DNA of 8,975 nucleotides from SZAS-103 sp038216155 (GCA_038216155.1 JBBQQH010000081.1:1-8975), one strand, 5' to 3'. Shown: positions 1-5,927, counted from the first letter of the stretch. Notes: generated by a model from the letters alone, not told the origin. Program-made: numbers and translations.

Positions 1-28
1 GTGGTGGGAGCGCCGGACGGCGCGATTG

Positions 29-94
29 GGGGGAGCGCCGGACGGCGCGATGCTGCTTCTTGCAACAATACATCGCGGCTTCCGCCGCTCCCAC
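29..94. repeat. REPIN 1a (inverted REP pair, 66 nt)
   Basis: The forward REP at 29-51 (head changed to GGGGGAG) and the reverse REP at 72-94 face each other across a 20-nt spacer containing CTTCTTGCAACAATAC. A single forward REP at 4-26 precedes it at a 25-nt period. Confidence 0.85.
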
Positions 95-151
95 GACAGC
101 ACACGCCAGCGCCGAAGTCGCCATTCGTGGGAGCGCCCGAAGTCGCGATTG

Positions 152-217
152 GTGGGAGCGCCGGAAGGCGCGATGCTGCTTCTTGCAACAATACATCGCG
201 GCTTCCGCCGCTCCCAC
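152..217. repeat. REPIN 1b (inverted REP pair, 66 nt)
   Basis: The forward REP at 152-174 and reverse REP at 195-217 are both intact. The spacer is identical to that of REPINs 1a and 1c. A solo REP at 127-149 with an imperfect stem (GTCGC instead of GGCGC) precedes it. Confidence 0.9.
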
Positions 218-292
218 GACAGCACACGCCAACCATTGCATGGTGGGAGCGCCCGAAGTCGCGATTGGTGGGAGCGCCCGAAGGCGCGATTC

Positions 293-358
293 GTGGGAGC
301 GCCGGAAGGCGCGATGCTGCTTCTTGCAACAATACATCGCGGCTTCCGCCGCTCCCAC
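293..358. repeat. REPIN 1c (inverted REP pair, 66 nt)
   Basis: The forward REP at 293-315 and reverse REP at 336-358 are both intact, and the spacer matches REPIN 1b. Two solo forward REPs at 243-265 and 268-290 precede it. The flank after the reverse arm (GACAGCACACGCCAACCATT) matches the flank after REPIN 1b, so whole units have been duplicated. Confidence 0.9.
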
Positions 359-410
359 GACAGCACACGCCAACCATTGCCTGGTGGGAGCGCCGAGGGC
401 GCGCTTCCCG

Positions 411-439
411 CTGGCGCGGACGACCACCGCGGCTATACT
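411..439 (+). promoter_or_regulatory. possible pilS promoter
   Basis: A good -10-like TATACT lies at 434-439, about 20 nt before the pilS start. The element 17 bp upstream (CTGGCG, 411-416) is a poor -35. The implied leader would be only about 14 nt, with the Shine-Dalgarno near its 5' end. This is weak support. Transcription could instead come from a gene left of the window through the REP array. Confidence 0.25.
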
Positions 440-459
440 TCCCCCAGCAGGGAGCCAAC

Positions 460-2097
460 GTGACCGTCGAACTTCGAACGCGCAACGCTGCCGATTCTCC
501 GGGCGACATCACCCGGCGCGAACTGTATTTCTTCAATCTTTACCGCTGCCTCGAAGCCGTGGTCTACGCCGGCCTCGTGTTCAGTCCTTACGCGGGCGAG
601 TGGGTCAAGGTTACGCGGCCGCTACTCGGCCAGATCACCGCCGCAATCTATCTTGTCGTTGCGATCCTGTTGTTGCTCGGCACCGATCGATTGCGACCGC
701 GACTGGTGGGCAGCATCAGCGGCTCGCTGGTCATCGACATCGCAACTGCGTCGCTGGTGCTGATTGCCCTGGCCGGGCACACCATCGTGCCGATGATGCT
801 GCTGGTGAATGTCGGCATCGCCGCCTTGCTGCTGCCACGTCGCGCGTTCCTGTTTGCAGCGCTTGCCGCGCTGGGTGTCGTCATTCCCTTCGCGTACGCG
901 CAACTGGTCGGCGAAGGCACCCAACATCCGACCACCGAGACCATTTCGATCATCGTTGCCTATTTCGTCGCCGGCGCGCTGCTGCGCTATCTCGGCGGCC
1001 ACATGCGCGCGACGGAGGATCTGGCCGCGCAGCGCGGCGTCGATCTGCTCAATCTCGAACAGGTCAACGACCTCATCATCCAGCGCATGAAGACCGGCGT
1101 GCTCTTGGTCGACCAGGCCAATCACATCCTGCGCATCAACGAATCGGCCTGGCATTTGATCGGCAACCCCGCGCCGAACCAGCGCGAACTGGGCGTGGTC
1201 GCCGCCGAGCTTTCGCGTCGGCTTTATCATTGGCGTCACACCGGCAAGAGCGACCAGACCGCGGTGGCACTCGCGACCGACGTGCCCGAGGTAATTCCGC
1301 GTTTCACGCGCCTGGCGCCGAACGACGACACCAATGTGTTGATCTTCCTCGACGACACCTCGTTGCTGTCCCGGCGCGCCGAGGAGCTGACCTTGGCGTC
1401 GCTTGGACGCCTGTCCGCGTCGATCGCGCACGAGATTCGCAATCCACTCGCGGCGATCCGCTACTCGGCGCAATTGCTGGCCGAATCGCCCGAACTCAAT
1501 ACCGAGGACACACGCCTCGTTGACATCATCAACAACCATTGCACGCGCGCCAACGATGTCGTCGAAAACATCCTGCAACTGTCGCGGCGCGAGCGCTCAC
1601 GCCCGGAAAGCATCGACCTAAATGCGTGGATTCTTGCCTTCGTCGAGGACTACAAACAATCAAACGATCTGGGTGGCGATCACTTGCGCGCGGTCACGCA
1701 AAATCGCAGCATCGAGGCAATGGTTGATCCGCAACATCTGCAGCAAGTGGTGTGGAACCTGGTGCAGAATGCGCTCCGCTACGGCCGCCAGCCTAACCAG
1801 CCGGCGCGGGTGAACGTGGTCGCACGACTGGCCGCCGACAAGGGGCCGCCCCTGCTCGAGATTATCGACCGCGGCCCGGGTATTCCACCGAAAGTGGCCA
1901 CGCAAATTTTTGAACCCTTTTTCACAACCCACGAATACGGCACCGGCCTCGGTTTGTATCTGGCCAAGCAGATGAGTGAAGCAAGCCAAGCCTCGCTGGA
2001 ATACGTGCCGATTGCCGGCGGTGGCGCGTGCTTTCGAATATCCCTGAATCCGGCAAGCTCGCTGCTCGCTTCTCGCGCTGCCAGCCAGACTTCCTGA
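460..2097 (+). CDS. pilS: PilS, type IV pilus two-component sensor histidine kinase
   Basis: This is the inner-membrane sensor kinase that autophosphorylates on histidine and transfers phosphate to PilR to control pilin transcription. In Pseudomonas aeruginosa PilS responds to pilin levels in the membrane. The GTG at 460 is chosen because AGGGAG lies at 449-454, 5 nt upstream. It yields 545 aa, a normal PilS length, and everything upstream in this frame is REP sequence. About six hydrophobic spans occupy residues 24-180, and a PAS-like linker covers about 200-300. The H-box SIAHEIRNP has the phosphoacceptor at His324. The ATP-binding domain shows the N-box Asn437, the DRGPGIP box from Asp470, the EPFFTT F-box, and GTGLGL at 494-499. 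All kinase motifs are intact. In most relatives pilR follows directly. Here it is 1.24 kb away, behind REPINs and a RAYT gene, so coupled expression may be altered. Confidence 0.95.
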   Translation: MTVELRTRNAADSPGDITRRELYFFNLYRCLEAVVYAGLVFSPYAGEWVKVTRPLLGQITAAIYLVVAILLLLGTDRLRPRLVGSISGSLVIDIATASLVLIALAGHTIVPMMLLVNVGIAALLLPRRAFLFAALAALGVVIPFAYAQLVGEGTQHPTTETISIIVAYFVAGALLRYLGGHMRATEDLAAQRGVDLLNLEQVNDLIIQRMKTGVLLVDQANHILRINESAWHLIGNPAPNQRELGVVAAELSRRLYHWRHTGKSDQTAVALATDVPEVIPRFTRLAPNDDTNVLIFLDDTSLLSRRAEELTLASLGRLSASIAHEIRNPLAAIRYSAQLLAESPELNTEDTRLVDIINNHCTRANDVVENILQLSRRERSRPESIDLNAWILAFVEDYKQSNDLGGDHLRAVTQNRSIEAMVDPQHLQQVVWNLVQNALRYGRQPNQPARVNVVARLAADKGPPLLEIIDRGPGIPPKVATQIFEPFFTTHEYGTGLGLYLAKQMSEASQASLEYVPIAGGGACFRISLNPASSLLASRAASQTS

Positions 2098-2123
2098 GCA
2101 CCCCCTTGCTGCGCAGCCGCCCT

Positions 2124-2194
2124 GTGGGAGCGCCGGCAGGCGCGATGTTTTTTTGGATTCCCAGCAAGAGCATCGCGGCTGCCGCCGCTCCCAC
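2124..2194. repeat. REPIN 2a (71 nt)
   Basis: The forward REP at 2124-2146 and reverse REP at 2172-2194 both have the GGCA loop variant. The spacer has a T-run followed by GGATTCCCAGCAAGAG. Confidence 0.9.
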
Positions 2195-2231
2195 CGAAGA
2201 ACTACTTTCGCGACGCTGTGTAATCTGCCTC

Positions 2232-2302
2232 GTGGGAGCGACGGAAGGCGCGATGTTTTTTTGGATTCCCAGCAAGAGGATCGCGGCTGCCGCCGCTCCC
2301 AC
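2232..2302. repeat. REPIN 2b (71 nt)
   Basis: The forward REP at 2232-2254 carries one stem change (GCGAC instead of GCGCC) and a GGAA loop. The reverse REP at 2280-2302 has the GGCA loop, so the two arms are not the same loop variant. The spacer is nearly identical to that of 2a. Confidence 0.9.
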
Positions 2303-2339
2303 CGAAGAACTACTTTCGCGCCGCTGTGTAAGCTGCCTC

Positions 2340-2411
2340 GTGGGAGCGCCGGCAGGCGCGATGTTTTTTTTGATTCCCCAGCAAGAGCATCGCGGCTGCC
2401 GCCGCTCCCAC
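2340..2411. repeat. REPIN 2c (72 nt)
   Basis: The forward REP at 2340-2362 and reverse REP at 2389-2411 are intact. The spacer is one base longer than in 2a and 2b. The flank AGAGAAGCTCCCACAGA after the reverse arm recurs after the REPIN at 3092-3161. Confidence 0.9.
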
Positions 2412-2447
2412 TAGAGAAGCTCCCACAGAACAGCGGCGATGTGCCTC

Positions 2448-2470
2448 GTGGAAGCGCCGGCAGGCACGAT
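2448..2470 (+). repeat. REP half-element upstream of RAYT
   Basis: This decayed forward REP has head GTGGAAG and GGCAC in place of GGCGC in the stem. It is in register with the 108-nt array. A typical REPIN spacer start follows (GCTTTTTGCGCC), but there is no facing reverse REP before the RAYT gene. It may be the left half of a REPIN that contains the transposase gene. Confidence 0.8.
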
Positions 2471-2554
2471 GCTTTTTGCGCCACGCCCAGAGCAAGCGCT
2501 TTTCCTACATGAAGTTCCGATCCGGCCGCTGGCGATCAATCGAACAAGGCCGCG

Positions 2555-3040
2555 ATGATCGCTTTCATGAGACCTCTCTATCCCCAACGCGGCAGCTTTG
2601 TCCTGAGGCGCGGGCGGTGGTCGGAGGATGGACGCATCTACTTGGTCACGTTCACATGCGATCAGCGCATTCCGTTATTTGCCGATTGGGAAACCGCGAG
2701 CCACGCAGCACGCGCATTCATCGAACCTCGCTTATGGCGCAGCTCGCGCCTGTTGTGCTGGGTGCTGATGCCCGATCATTGGCATGGCCTCGTGCAATTG
2801 CGCGGTCAGGACGCCTTGTCGCCTCTGATCGGCCGGGTCAAGGCAATCACGGCGCGGGCAATCAACGAAGCACGGGGAGGAAAAGGCCGCGTCTGGTCAC
2901 CCGGCTTCCACGATCACGCCCTGCGCTGCAATGAGGATTTGCCGACAGTGGCGCGCTACATCATTGCCAATCCGGTGCGCGCTCACCTGTGTCAGCGCGC
3001 AGGCCACTATCCATTCTGGAATGCCATTTGGCTGGATTGA
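2555..3040 (+). CDS. REP-associated tyrosine transposase (RAYT, TnpA_REP, Y1/HUH superfamily)
   Basis: RAYTs are single-copy, domesticated-looking relatives of IS200/IS605 Y1 transposases. They bind and cleave REP hairpins as single-stranded DNA and are thought to spread REPINs. This 161-aa protein shows the diagnostic HUH motif in MPDHWHGLV (His75 and His77) and the candidate nucleophile Tyr135 in ARYIIANPVRA. The N-terminal GRIYLVTFTCDQRIPLF is typical of the family. The length and residues suggest an intact protein. The ATG at 2555 has AAGG at 2546-2549, 5 nt upstream; an in-frame ATG at 2567 is the alternative start. REPs flank it on both sides, as is usual for RAYTs, and these are its likely substrates. 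The insertion separates pilS from pilR. A 32-nt duplication begins at its last codons. Confidence 0.93.
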   Translation: MIAFMRPLYPQRGSFVLRRGRWSEDGRIYLVTFTCDQRIPLFADWETASHAARAFIEPRLWRSSRLLCWVLMPDHWHGLVQLRGQDALSPLIGRVKAITARAINEARGGKGRVWSPGFHDHALRCNEDLPTVARYIIANPVRAHLCQRAGHYPFWNAIWLD

Positions 3041-3091
3041 AAGCATCGCGGCCTGCCTCTTGGCTGGATTGACAGCATCGCGGCCTGCCTC
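3028..3091 (+). repeat. 32-nt tandem duplication over the RAYT stop codon
   Basis: Positions 3028-3059 and 3060-3091 are the same except for one base (GATTGAAAGC versus GATTGACAGC). Each copy contains the codons for the final Leu-Asp, the TGA stop, and a REP-arm-like GCATCGCGGC. The first copy ends the RAYT gene and the second is non-coding. Confidence 0.92.
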
Positions 3092-3161
3092 GTGGGAGCG
3101 CCGGAAGGCGCGATGCTTTTTGATCGCGCAGCAAGAGCATCGCGGCTGCCGCCGCTCCCAC
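3092..3161. repeat. REPIN 3 downstream of RAYT (70 nt)
   Basis: The forward REP at 3092-3114 (GGAA loop) and reverse REP at 3139-3161 (GGCA loop) are intact. The spacer is GCTTTTTGATCGCGCAGC plus AAGAGC. It is preceded by CTGCCTCG and followed by AGAGAAGCTCCCACAGA, the same flanks as REPIN 2c, which ties the two sides of the RAYT gene to one array. Confidence 0.9.
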
Positions 3162-3214
3162 AGAGAAGCTCCCACAGATGAAGCTACTAAGGCGACGCTG
3201 CCTGCCACTATCGA

Positions 3215-3237
3215 GTGGGAGCGCCGGCAGGTGCAAT
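3215..3237 (+). repeat. solitary REP upstream of pilR
   Basis: This forward REP has an intact GTGGGAG head and an altered distal stem (GGTGC, then AAT). No reverse partner follows. It lies about 100 nt before pilR and creates an in-frame GTG that extends the pilR reading frame artificially. Confidence 0.8.
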
Positions 3238-3272
3238 GCCCTTGCTTCCATTCGTCCGCCCACACCGAATCT

Positions 3273-3301
3273 TTGCCTTGTCCCGCGCCACCCTCTACTC
3301 T
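3273..3301 (+). promoter_or_regulatory. possible pilR promoter
   Basis: TTGCCT (3273-3278) and TACTCT (3296-3301) are 17 bp apart and would start transcription near 3308, 30 nt before pilR. Both boxes match the sigma-70 consensus only partly. The proposal is attractive because the REPIN/RAYT insertion may have cut pilR off from a pilS promoter. Confidence 0.3.
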
Positions 3302-3337
3302 TGCAGCAATGCCCGCCCGCACAACAATCCGCCCCCA

Positions 3338-4786
3338 ATGAGCAAGCAATACGCCCTGGTCGTCGACGACGAACGCGATATCCGTGAACTGCTGTCACTC
3401 ACCCTCGGGCGCATGGACCTGCTGGTCGAAACTGCCGCGACCGTTGCCGAAGCACGCGAGCGCCTGGCCGAACGCCGCTTTGCATTGTGCTTCACCGACA
3501 TGCGCCTGCCGGATGGCTCGGGTCAGGAAATCATCGCGCTGATTGCCGCGCAATACGCGGAAACGCCGGTGGCGATGATCACCGCATACGGCAACGTCGA
3601 CGCCGCTGTCGATGCGCTCAAAGCCGGCGCATTCGATTTCGTATCCAAGCCGGTCGACATCAGCGTATTGCGTCGGCTGGTACAGACGGCACTCAAACTA
3701 TCCGAGGAAAAACGCGGCGAGCAGGCCAGCAGCGGCAACAAGTTGATCGGCGATTCAGTGCCGATGAATGAGCTGCGCCTGACCATCGCGAAAGTCGCAC
3801 GCAGCCAGGCACCGGTCTACATTGCCGGCGAGTCGGGCGTGGGCAAGGAACTGGTCGCGCGCCTGATCCATGAACTGGGGCCGCGTTCGGCTGCACCATT
3901 CGTGCCGGTCAACTGCGGCGCGATTCCTTCCGAACTGATGGAAAGCGAATTCTTCGGTCACAAGAAAGGCAGCTTTACCGGTGCACAAGTAGACAAGGAC
4001 GGACTTTTCCACGTCGCCCAGGGCGGCACATTGTTCCTTGATGAAGTCGCCGAACTGCCGATGCACATGCAGGTGAAACTGCTGCGCGTGATCCAGGAAA
4101 AAGCCGTGCGCCCGATCGGCGCCCGAGCGGAAATCGGCGTGGACGTGCGCATTCTCTCGGCCACCCACAAGAATCTTGCACGCCTGGTTGAACTGGGCTC
4201 GTTCCGCCAGGATTTGTTCTATCGCATCAACGTGATCGAATTGCGCGTGCCGCCGTTGCGCGACCGCCGCGAAGACATTCCGAAGATCGCCGGCCGCGTG
4301 CTCGAACGCCTCGCACGCGATAGCGGCACCGCCCCCGCGCGACTGCAGACCGACGCGCTGCATGCGCTGCTGAGCTACGATTTTCCCGGCAATGTGCGCG
4401 AACTGGAAAACGTGCTCGAACGCGCCGTTGCGCTGTGCGAAAACAACACGATTGGCGCCGACGACCTGCATCTTTCATCGCATGTATCGCATCCATCCCA
4501 TGTGGGAGCGCCGGAAGGCGCGATGCGTTTTCACGCGCAGGGCGACGGTGGCAACGACTTCGCGCCTGCCAGCCCTGCCGCCTTGGGGCGCCCCATGCCG
4601 ACGGACTTTGAGGATCCCGGTGACGACTACCCAAACGATCTTGCCGCCGCCGTCGCCGAAACCGAACGCGCCGCCATCATGAAAGCGCTCGAAGCGACGC
4701 GCTGGAATCGCACCGCCGCGGCGAAACAACTTGGCCTCACCTTGCGCCAGTTGCGCTATCGGCTGGAGAAACTCGGTATCGAGTGA
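3338..4786 (+). CDS. pilR: PilR, sigma-54-dependent response regulator of pilin transcription
   Basis: This is the cytoplasmic partner of PilS; once phosphorylated it activates RNA polymerase-sigma54 at pilA. The protein is 482 aa, close to family length. The receiver domain (about 5-120) has Asp10/Asp11, phosphoacceptor Asp54, Thr82 and Lys104. The AAA+ domain has Walker A GESGVGKE (164-171), the sigma-54 contact loop GSFTGA (211-216) and Walker B with Asp235-Glu236. A Fis-type helix-turn-helix covers about 443-482 (AAAKQLGLTLRQLRYRL). The ATG at 3338 starts MSKQYALVVDDE, as PilR should, but has no clear Shine-Dalgarno. The frame is open back to a GTG in the REP at 3215, an extension judged spurious. 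The odd part is the linker: residues VGAPEGAM (389-396) are encoded by a REP, and about 80 nt here look like a REPIN. All functional domains remain in frame. Confidence 0.96.
   Translation: MSKQYALVVDDERDIRELLSLTLGRMDLLVETAATVAEARERLAERRFALCFTDMRLPDGSGQEIIALIAAQYAETPVAMITAYGNVDAAVDALKAGAFDFVSKPVDISVLRRLVQTALKLSEEKRGEQASSGNKLIGDSVPMNELRLTIAKVARSQAPVYIAGESGVGKELVARLIHELGPRSAAPFVPVNCGAIPSELMESEFFGHKKGSFTGAQVDKDGLFHVAQGGTLFLDEVAELPMHMQVKLLRVIQEKAVRPIGARAEIGVDVRILSATHKNLARLVELGSFRQDLFYRINVIELRVPPLRDRREDIPKIAGRVLERLARDSGTAPARLQTDALHALLSYDFPGNVRELENVLERAVALCENNTIGADDLHLSSHVSHPSHVGAPEGAMRFHAQGDGGNDFAPASPAALGRPMPTDFEDPGDDYPNDLAAAVAETERAAIMKALEATRWNRTAAAKQLGLTLRQLRYRLEKLGIE
4502..4581. repeat. diverged REPIN inside the pilR coding sequence
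   Basis: The forward arm (4502-4524) is a perfect REP with the GGAA loop. The facing arm (4559-4581) matches 16 of 23 positions of a reverse REP by manual alignment. The start of the spacer, GCGTTTTCACGCGCAGG, aligns with the spacer of REPIN 3 (GCTTTTTGATCGCGCAGC), which supports common origin. It is read in frame and encodes the flexible linker between the AAA+ and HTH domains of PilR. Confidence 0.75.
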
Positions 4787-4974
4787 CGCGAGGGGCGGCC
4801 TCGCGCCACGATCGAACAAAGCCGAATCCGAACGCACGAAATCAACGGCAACGACAACGAACCCCCGCAGGAGCGGCGCAGTCGCGACCGCTTGCTCTTT
4901 TCCTGCAATCCGGTGCCAAAGCCTCGCCCGGATTCGGTATATTCCTCGCTGTCCCCGGTCAGCCGAGGTTGTCC

Positions 4975-5733
4975 ATGTCCCGCTGGAAAGCTTCCGCTAT
5001 CCATCTTTCCATCAGCGCCACAATCGGCTTGATCGTCGGTGCGTTGCTGTTGCTGGTCTGGTATCCACCGCCGTATTTCCACGCAGCTGGCGCGGATGAA
5101 CTGGTGCTGCTGCTGGTTGGCGTGGATATCATTGTCGGCCCGTTGCTGACCCTGATCGTATTTCGTACCGGCAAGAAGGGACTCAAGTTCGATCTTGCGT
5201 TGATCGCCTTGTTTCAAAGCGCCGCGCTCGCGTACGGCGTATCCGTCGTGCTGCAGTCGCGGCCGGTGTTTCTCGTGGCAGCGGTGGATCGCTTCACGCT
5301 GGTTTCGGCAAACGAACTTGATGCGGCGGATCTGGCCAAGGCAAGCAAGCCGGAATTTCGATCGCTGTCTTGGACCGGTCCGCGCACTATTGGCGCCAAA
5401 TTACCCGAGTCGCCACAAGCGCGATCGGACCTGGCGTTTTCCGGCATAGGCGGCAAGGACATCGAAAAATTCCCCGCGTATTACGTCGATTACGCGGACG
5501 TGGCCAAGGCTTTTCTCGTCCATGCAAAATCACTCGATGCATTGAAAACACGCGACGCACAAACGCACGAACGATTGGCAACCGCTGTGCGCCGCACAGG
5601 CCGAAACGCCGATCAACTGGCATGGGTGCCGATCATCGCCCGCAAGGCCAGCCTGTTGATGCTGCTTGACGGGAAAACCGGCAAACCACTGCGCGCGGTC
5701 GCGGTCGATCCTTGGGGGTTGGAATCGCCGTAG
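4975..5733 (+). CDS. TfpX/TfpZ-family type IV pilin accessory protein
   Basis: Small membrane proteins of this family are encoded next to pilA in pseudomonads and xanthomonads. They help pilin stability or assembly, though their exact chemistry is not established. The ATG at 4975 has GAGG at 4965-4968, 6 nt upstream, giving 252 aa. An open extension back to 4783 is basic, low-complexity and unlike the family. Hydrophobic spans lie at about residues 8-29, 43-63 and 72-92. The second contains the family-like GVDIIVGPLLTLIVF (49-63). Residues 93-252 form a soluble domain, probably periplasmic. It lies 188 nt after pilR and 263 nt before pilA, so it need not share the pilA sigma-54 promoter. Assignment to TfpX rather than TfpZ or FimB is not resolved. 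Confidence 0.85.
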   Translation: MSRWKASAIHLSISATIGLIVGALLLLVWYPPPYFHAAGADELVLLLVGVDIIVGPLLTLIVFRTGKKGLKFDLALIALFQSAALAYGVSVVLQSRPVFLVAAVDRFTLVSANELDAADLAKASKPEFRSLSWTGPRTIGAKLPESPQARSDLAFSGIGGKDIEKFPAYYVDYADVAKAFLVHAKSLDALKTRDAQTHERLATAVRRTGRNADQLAWVPIIARKASLLMLLDGKTGKPLRAVAVDPWGLESP

Positions 5734-5755
5734 AGACAAGCACAGCCTCCCTGCC

Positions 5756-5789
5756 TGTCACATGCTGACAATCCTTGCAGGGCCTGTCA
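5756..5789 (+). promoter_or_regulatory. candidate PilR-binding sites upstream of pilA
   Basis: TGTCA occurs at 5756-5760 and 5785-5789, and its inverse TGACA at 5766-5770. The first two boxes form an inverted repeat with a 5-nt gap. In P. aeruginosa PilR binds upstream of pilA at sites with a (C/G)TGTC core. The boxes here lie about 75-110 nt before the -24 element, a normal enhancer distance for a sigma-54 activator. Binding is inferred. Confidence 0.5.
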
Positions 5790-5863
5790 GAAGTCTTGAG
5801 AACCGCGTCTCAACTCATGAACACGAGATGACGAAAATGAACCAAATCTCGGCTATGCTTGCT

Positions 5864-5879
5864 TGGCATGGAAGCTGCT
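5864..5879 (+). promoter_or_regulatory. sigma-54 (-24/-12) promoter of pilA
   Basis: TGGCATGGAAGCTGCT fits the RpoN consensus TGGCAC-N5-TTGCW, with GG at 5865-5866 and GC at 5877-5878 in the required spacing. Transcription should begin near 5890, leaving a leader of about 107 nt before pilA. The adjacent pilR gene encodes the expected activator. Confidence 0.8.
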
Positions 5880-5927
5880 GTCCTCTACGCCGCGAGCCGT
5901 CGATCGCCAATACGGGTGATCGCGGAA

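Larger units (their letters stand above)
1..405. repeat. REP/REPIN array 1 upstream of pilS
   Basis: This stretch is almost entirely short palindromic repeats and no credible gene is seen in it. Forward REPs (head GTGGGAG, stem GCGCC/GGCGC, then GAT) lie at 4-26, 29-51, 127-149, 152-174, 243-265, 268-290 and 293-315, with a decayed copy at 384-405. Reverse REPs ending in CTCCCAC lie at 72-94, 195-217 and 336-358. A truncated forward remnant sits near 108-125. Adjacent forward copies repeat at exactly 25 nt (4/29, 127/152, 243/268/293). The larger units repeat at 123 and 141 nt. The GTGGGAG head resembles the REP families described in Pseudomonas. The array begins before the window, so its full length is unknown. 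Stop codons are rare in it, which gives long spurious reading frames. Confidence 0.93.
2124..2470. repeat. REPIN array 2 downstream of pilS (108-nt period)
   Basis: Forward REPs start at 2124, 2232, 2340 and 2448, exactly 108 nt apart. Reverse REPs lie at 2172-2194, 2280-2302 and 2389-2411. The 37-nt linkers after the first two reverse arms (starting CGAAGAACTACTTTCGCG) are nearly identical, and the linker after the third has diverged. The array begins 26 nt after the pilS stop, so its hairpins could influence the 3' end of pilS mRNA. That role is inferred from known REP effects on mRNA stability and termination. Orphan fragments (CTCCCAC at 2420-2426) lie between the third and fourth units. 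Confidence 0.93.
2448..3089 (+). mobile_element. putative REP-RAYT-REP unit
   Basis: A forward REP half (2448-2470) lies before the RAYT gene. After its stop come two copies of GCATCGCGGCCTGCC (3043-3057, 3075-3089), which match the inner part of a reverse REP arm apart from one extra C. The RAYT gene therefore sits where the spacer of a REPIN would be. Whether this is a mobile unit or an accident of array growth cannot be settled here. The right arm lacks its CTCCCAC head, so the unit is probably not intact. Confidence 0.45.

Noticed and set aside
1..405. Regularly spaced repeats suggesting a CRISPR array
   Set aside because: The repeats are REP palindromes in both orientations, spacers are themselves repeated rather than unique, and no cas gene is present.
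26..463. Open frames of 145 and 487 codons through the REP array and into pilS
   Set aside because: They consist of translated REP units or an out-of-frame shadow of pilS with Arg/Ala-rich composition. They have no family likeness.
1660..2484. Long reverse-strand frame of 274 codons over the pilS 3' end and array 2
   Set aside because: Its repeats are the REPs read backwards and the rest is antisense to the conserved PilS kinase domain.
2476..2934. 152-codon frame overlapping the RAYT gene
   Set aside because: It overlaps the RAYT in another frame and has no motif, whereas the RAYT frame carries the HUH and Tyr motifs.
3755..4471. Reverse-strand frame of 238 codons inside pilR
   Set aside because: It is antisense to the highly conserved AAA+ domain, a common artefact in GC-rich genes.
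4938..4943. TATATT as a -10 box for the TfpX/TfpZ-like gene
   Set aside because: No acceptable -35 element lies 16-18 bp upstream, so it is not called as a promoter.
4783..4974. N-terminal extension of the TfpX/TfpZ-like protein overlapping the pilR stop
   Set aside because: The added 64 residues are basic and low-complexity, whereas ATG 4975 has a good ribosome binding site and starts right before the first membrane span.
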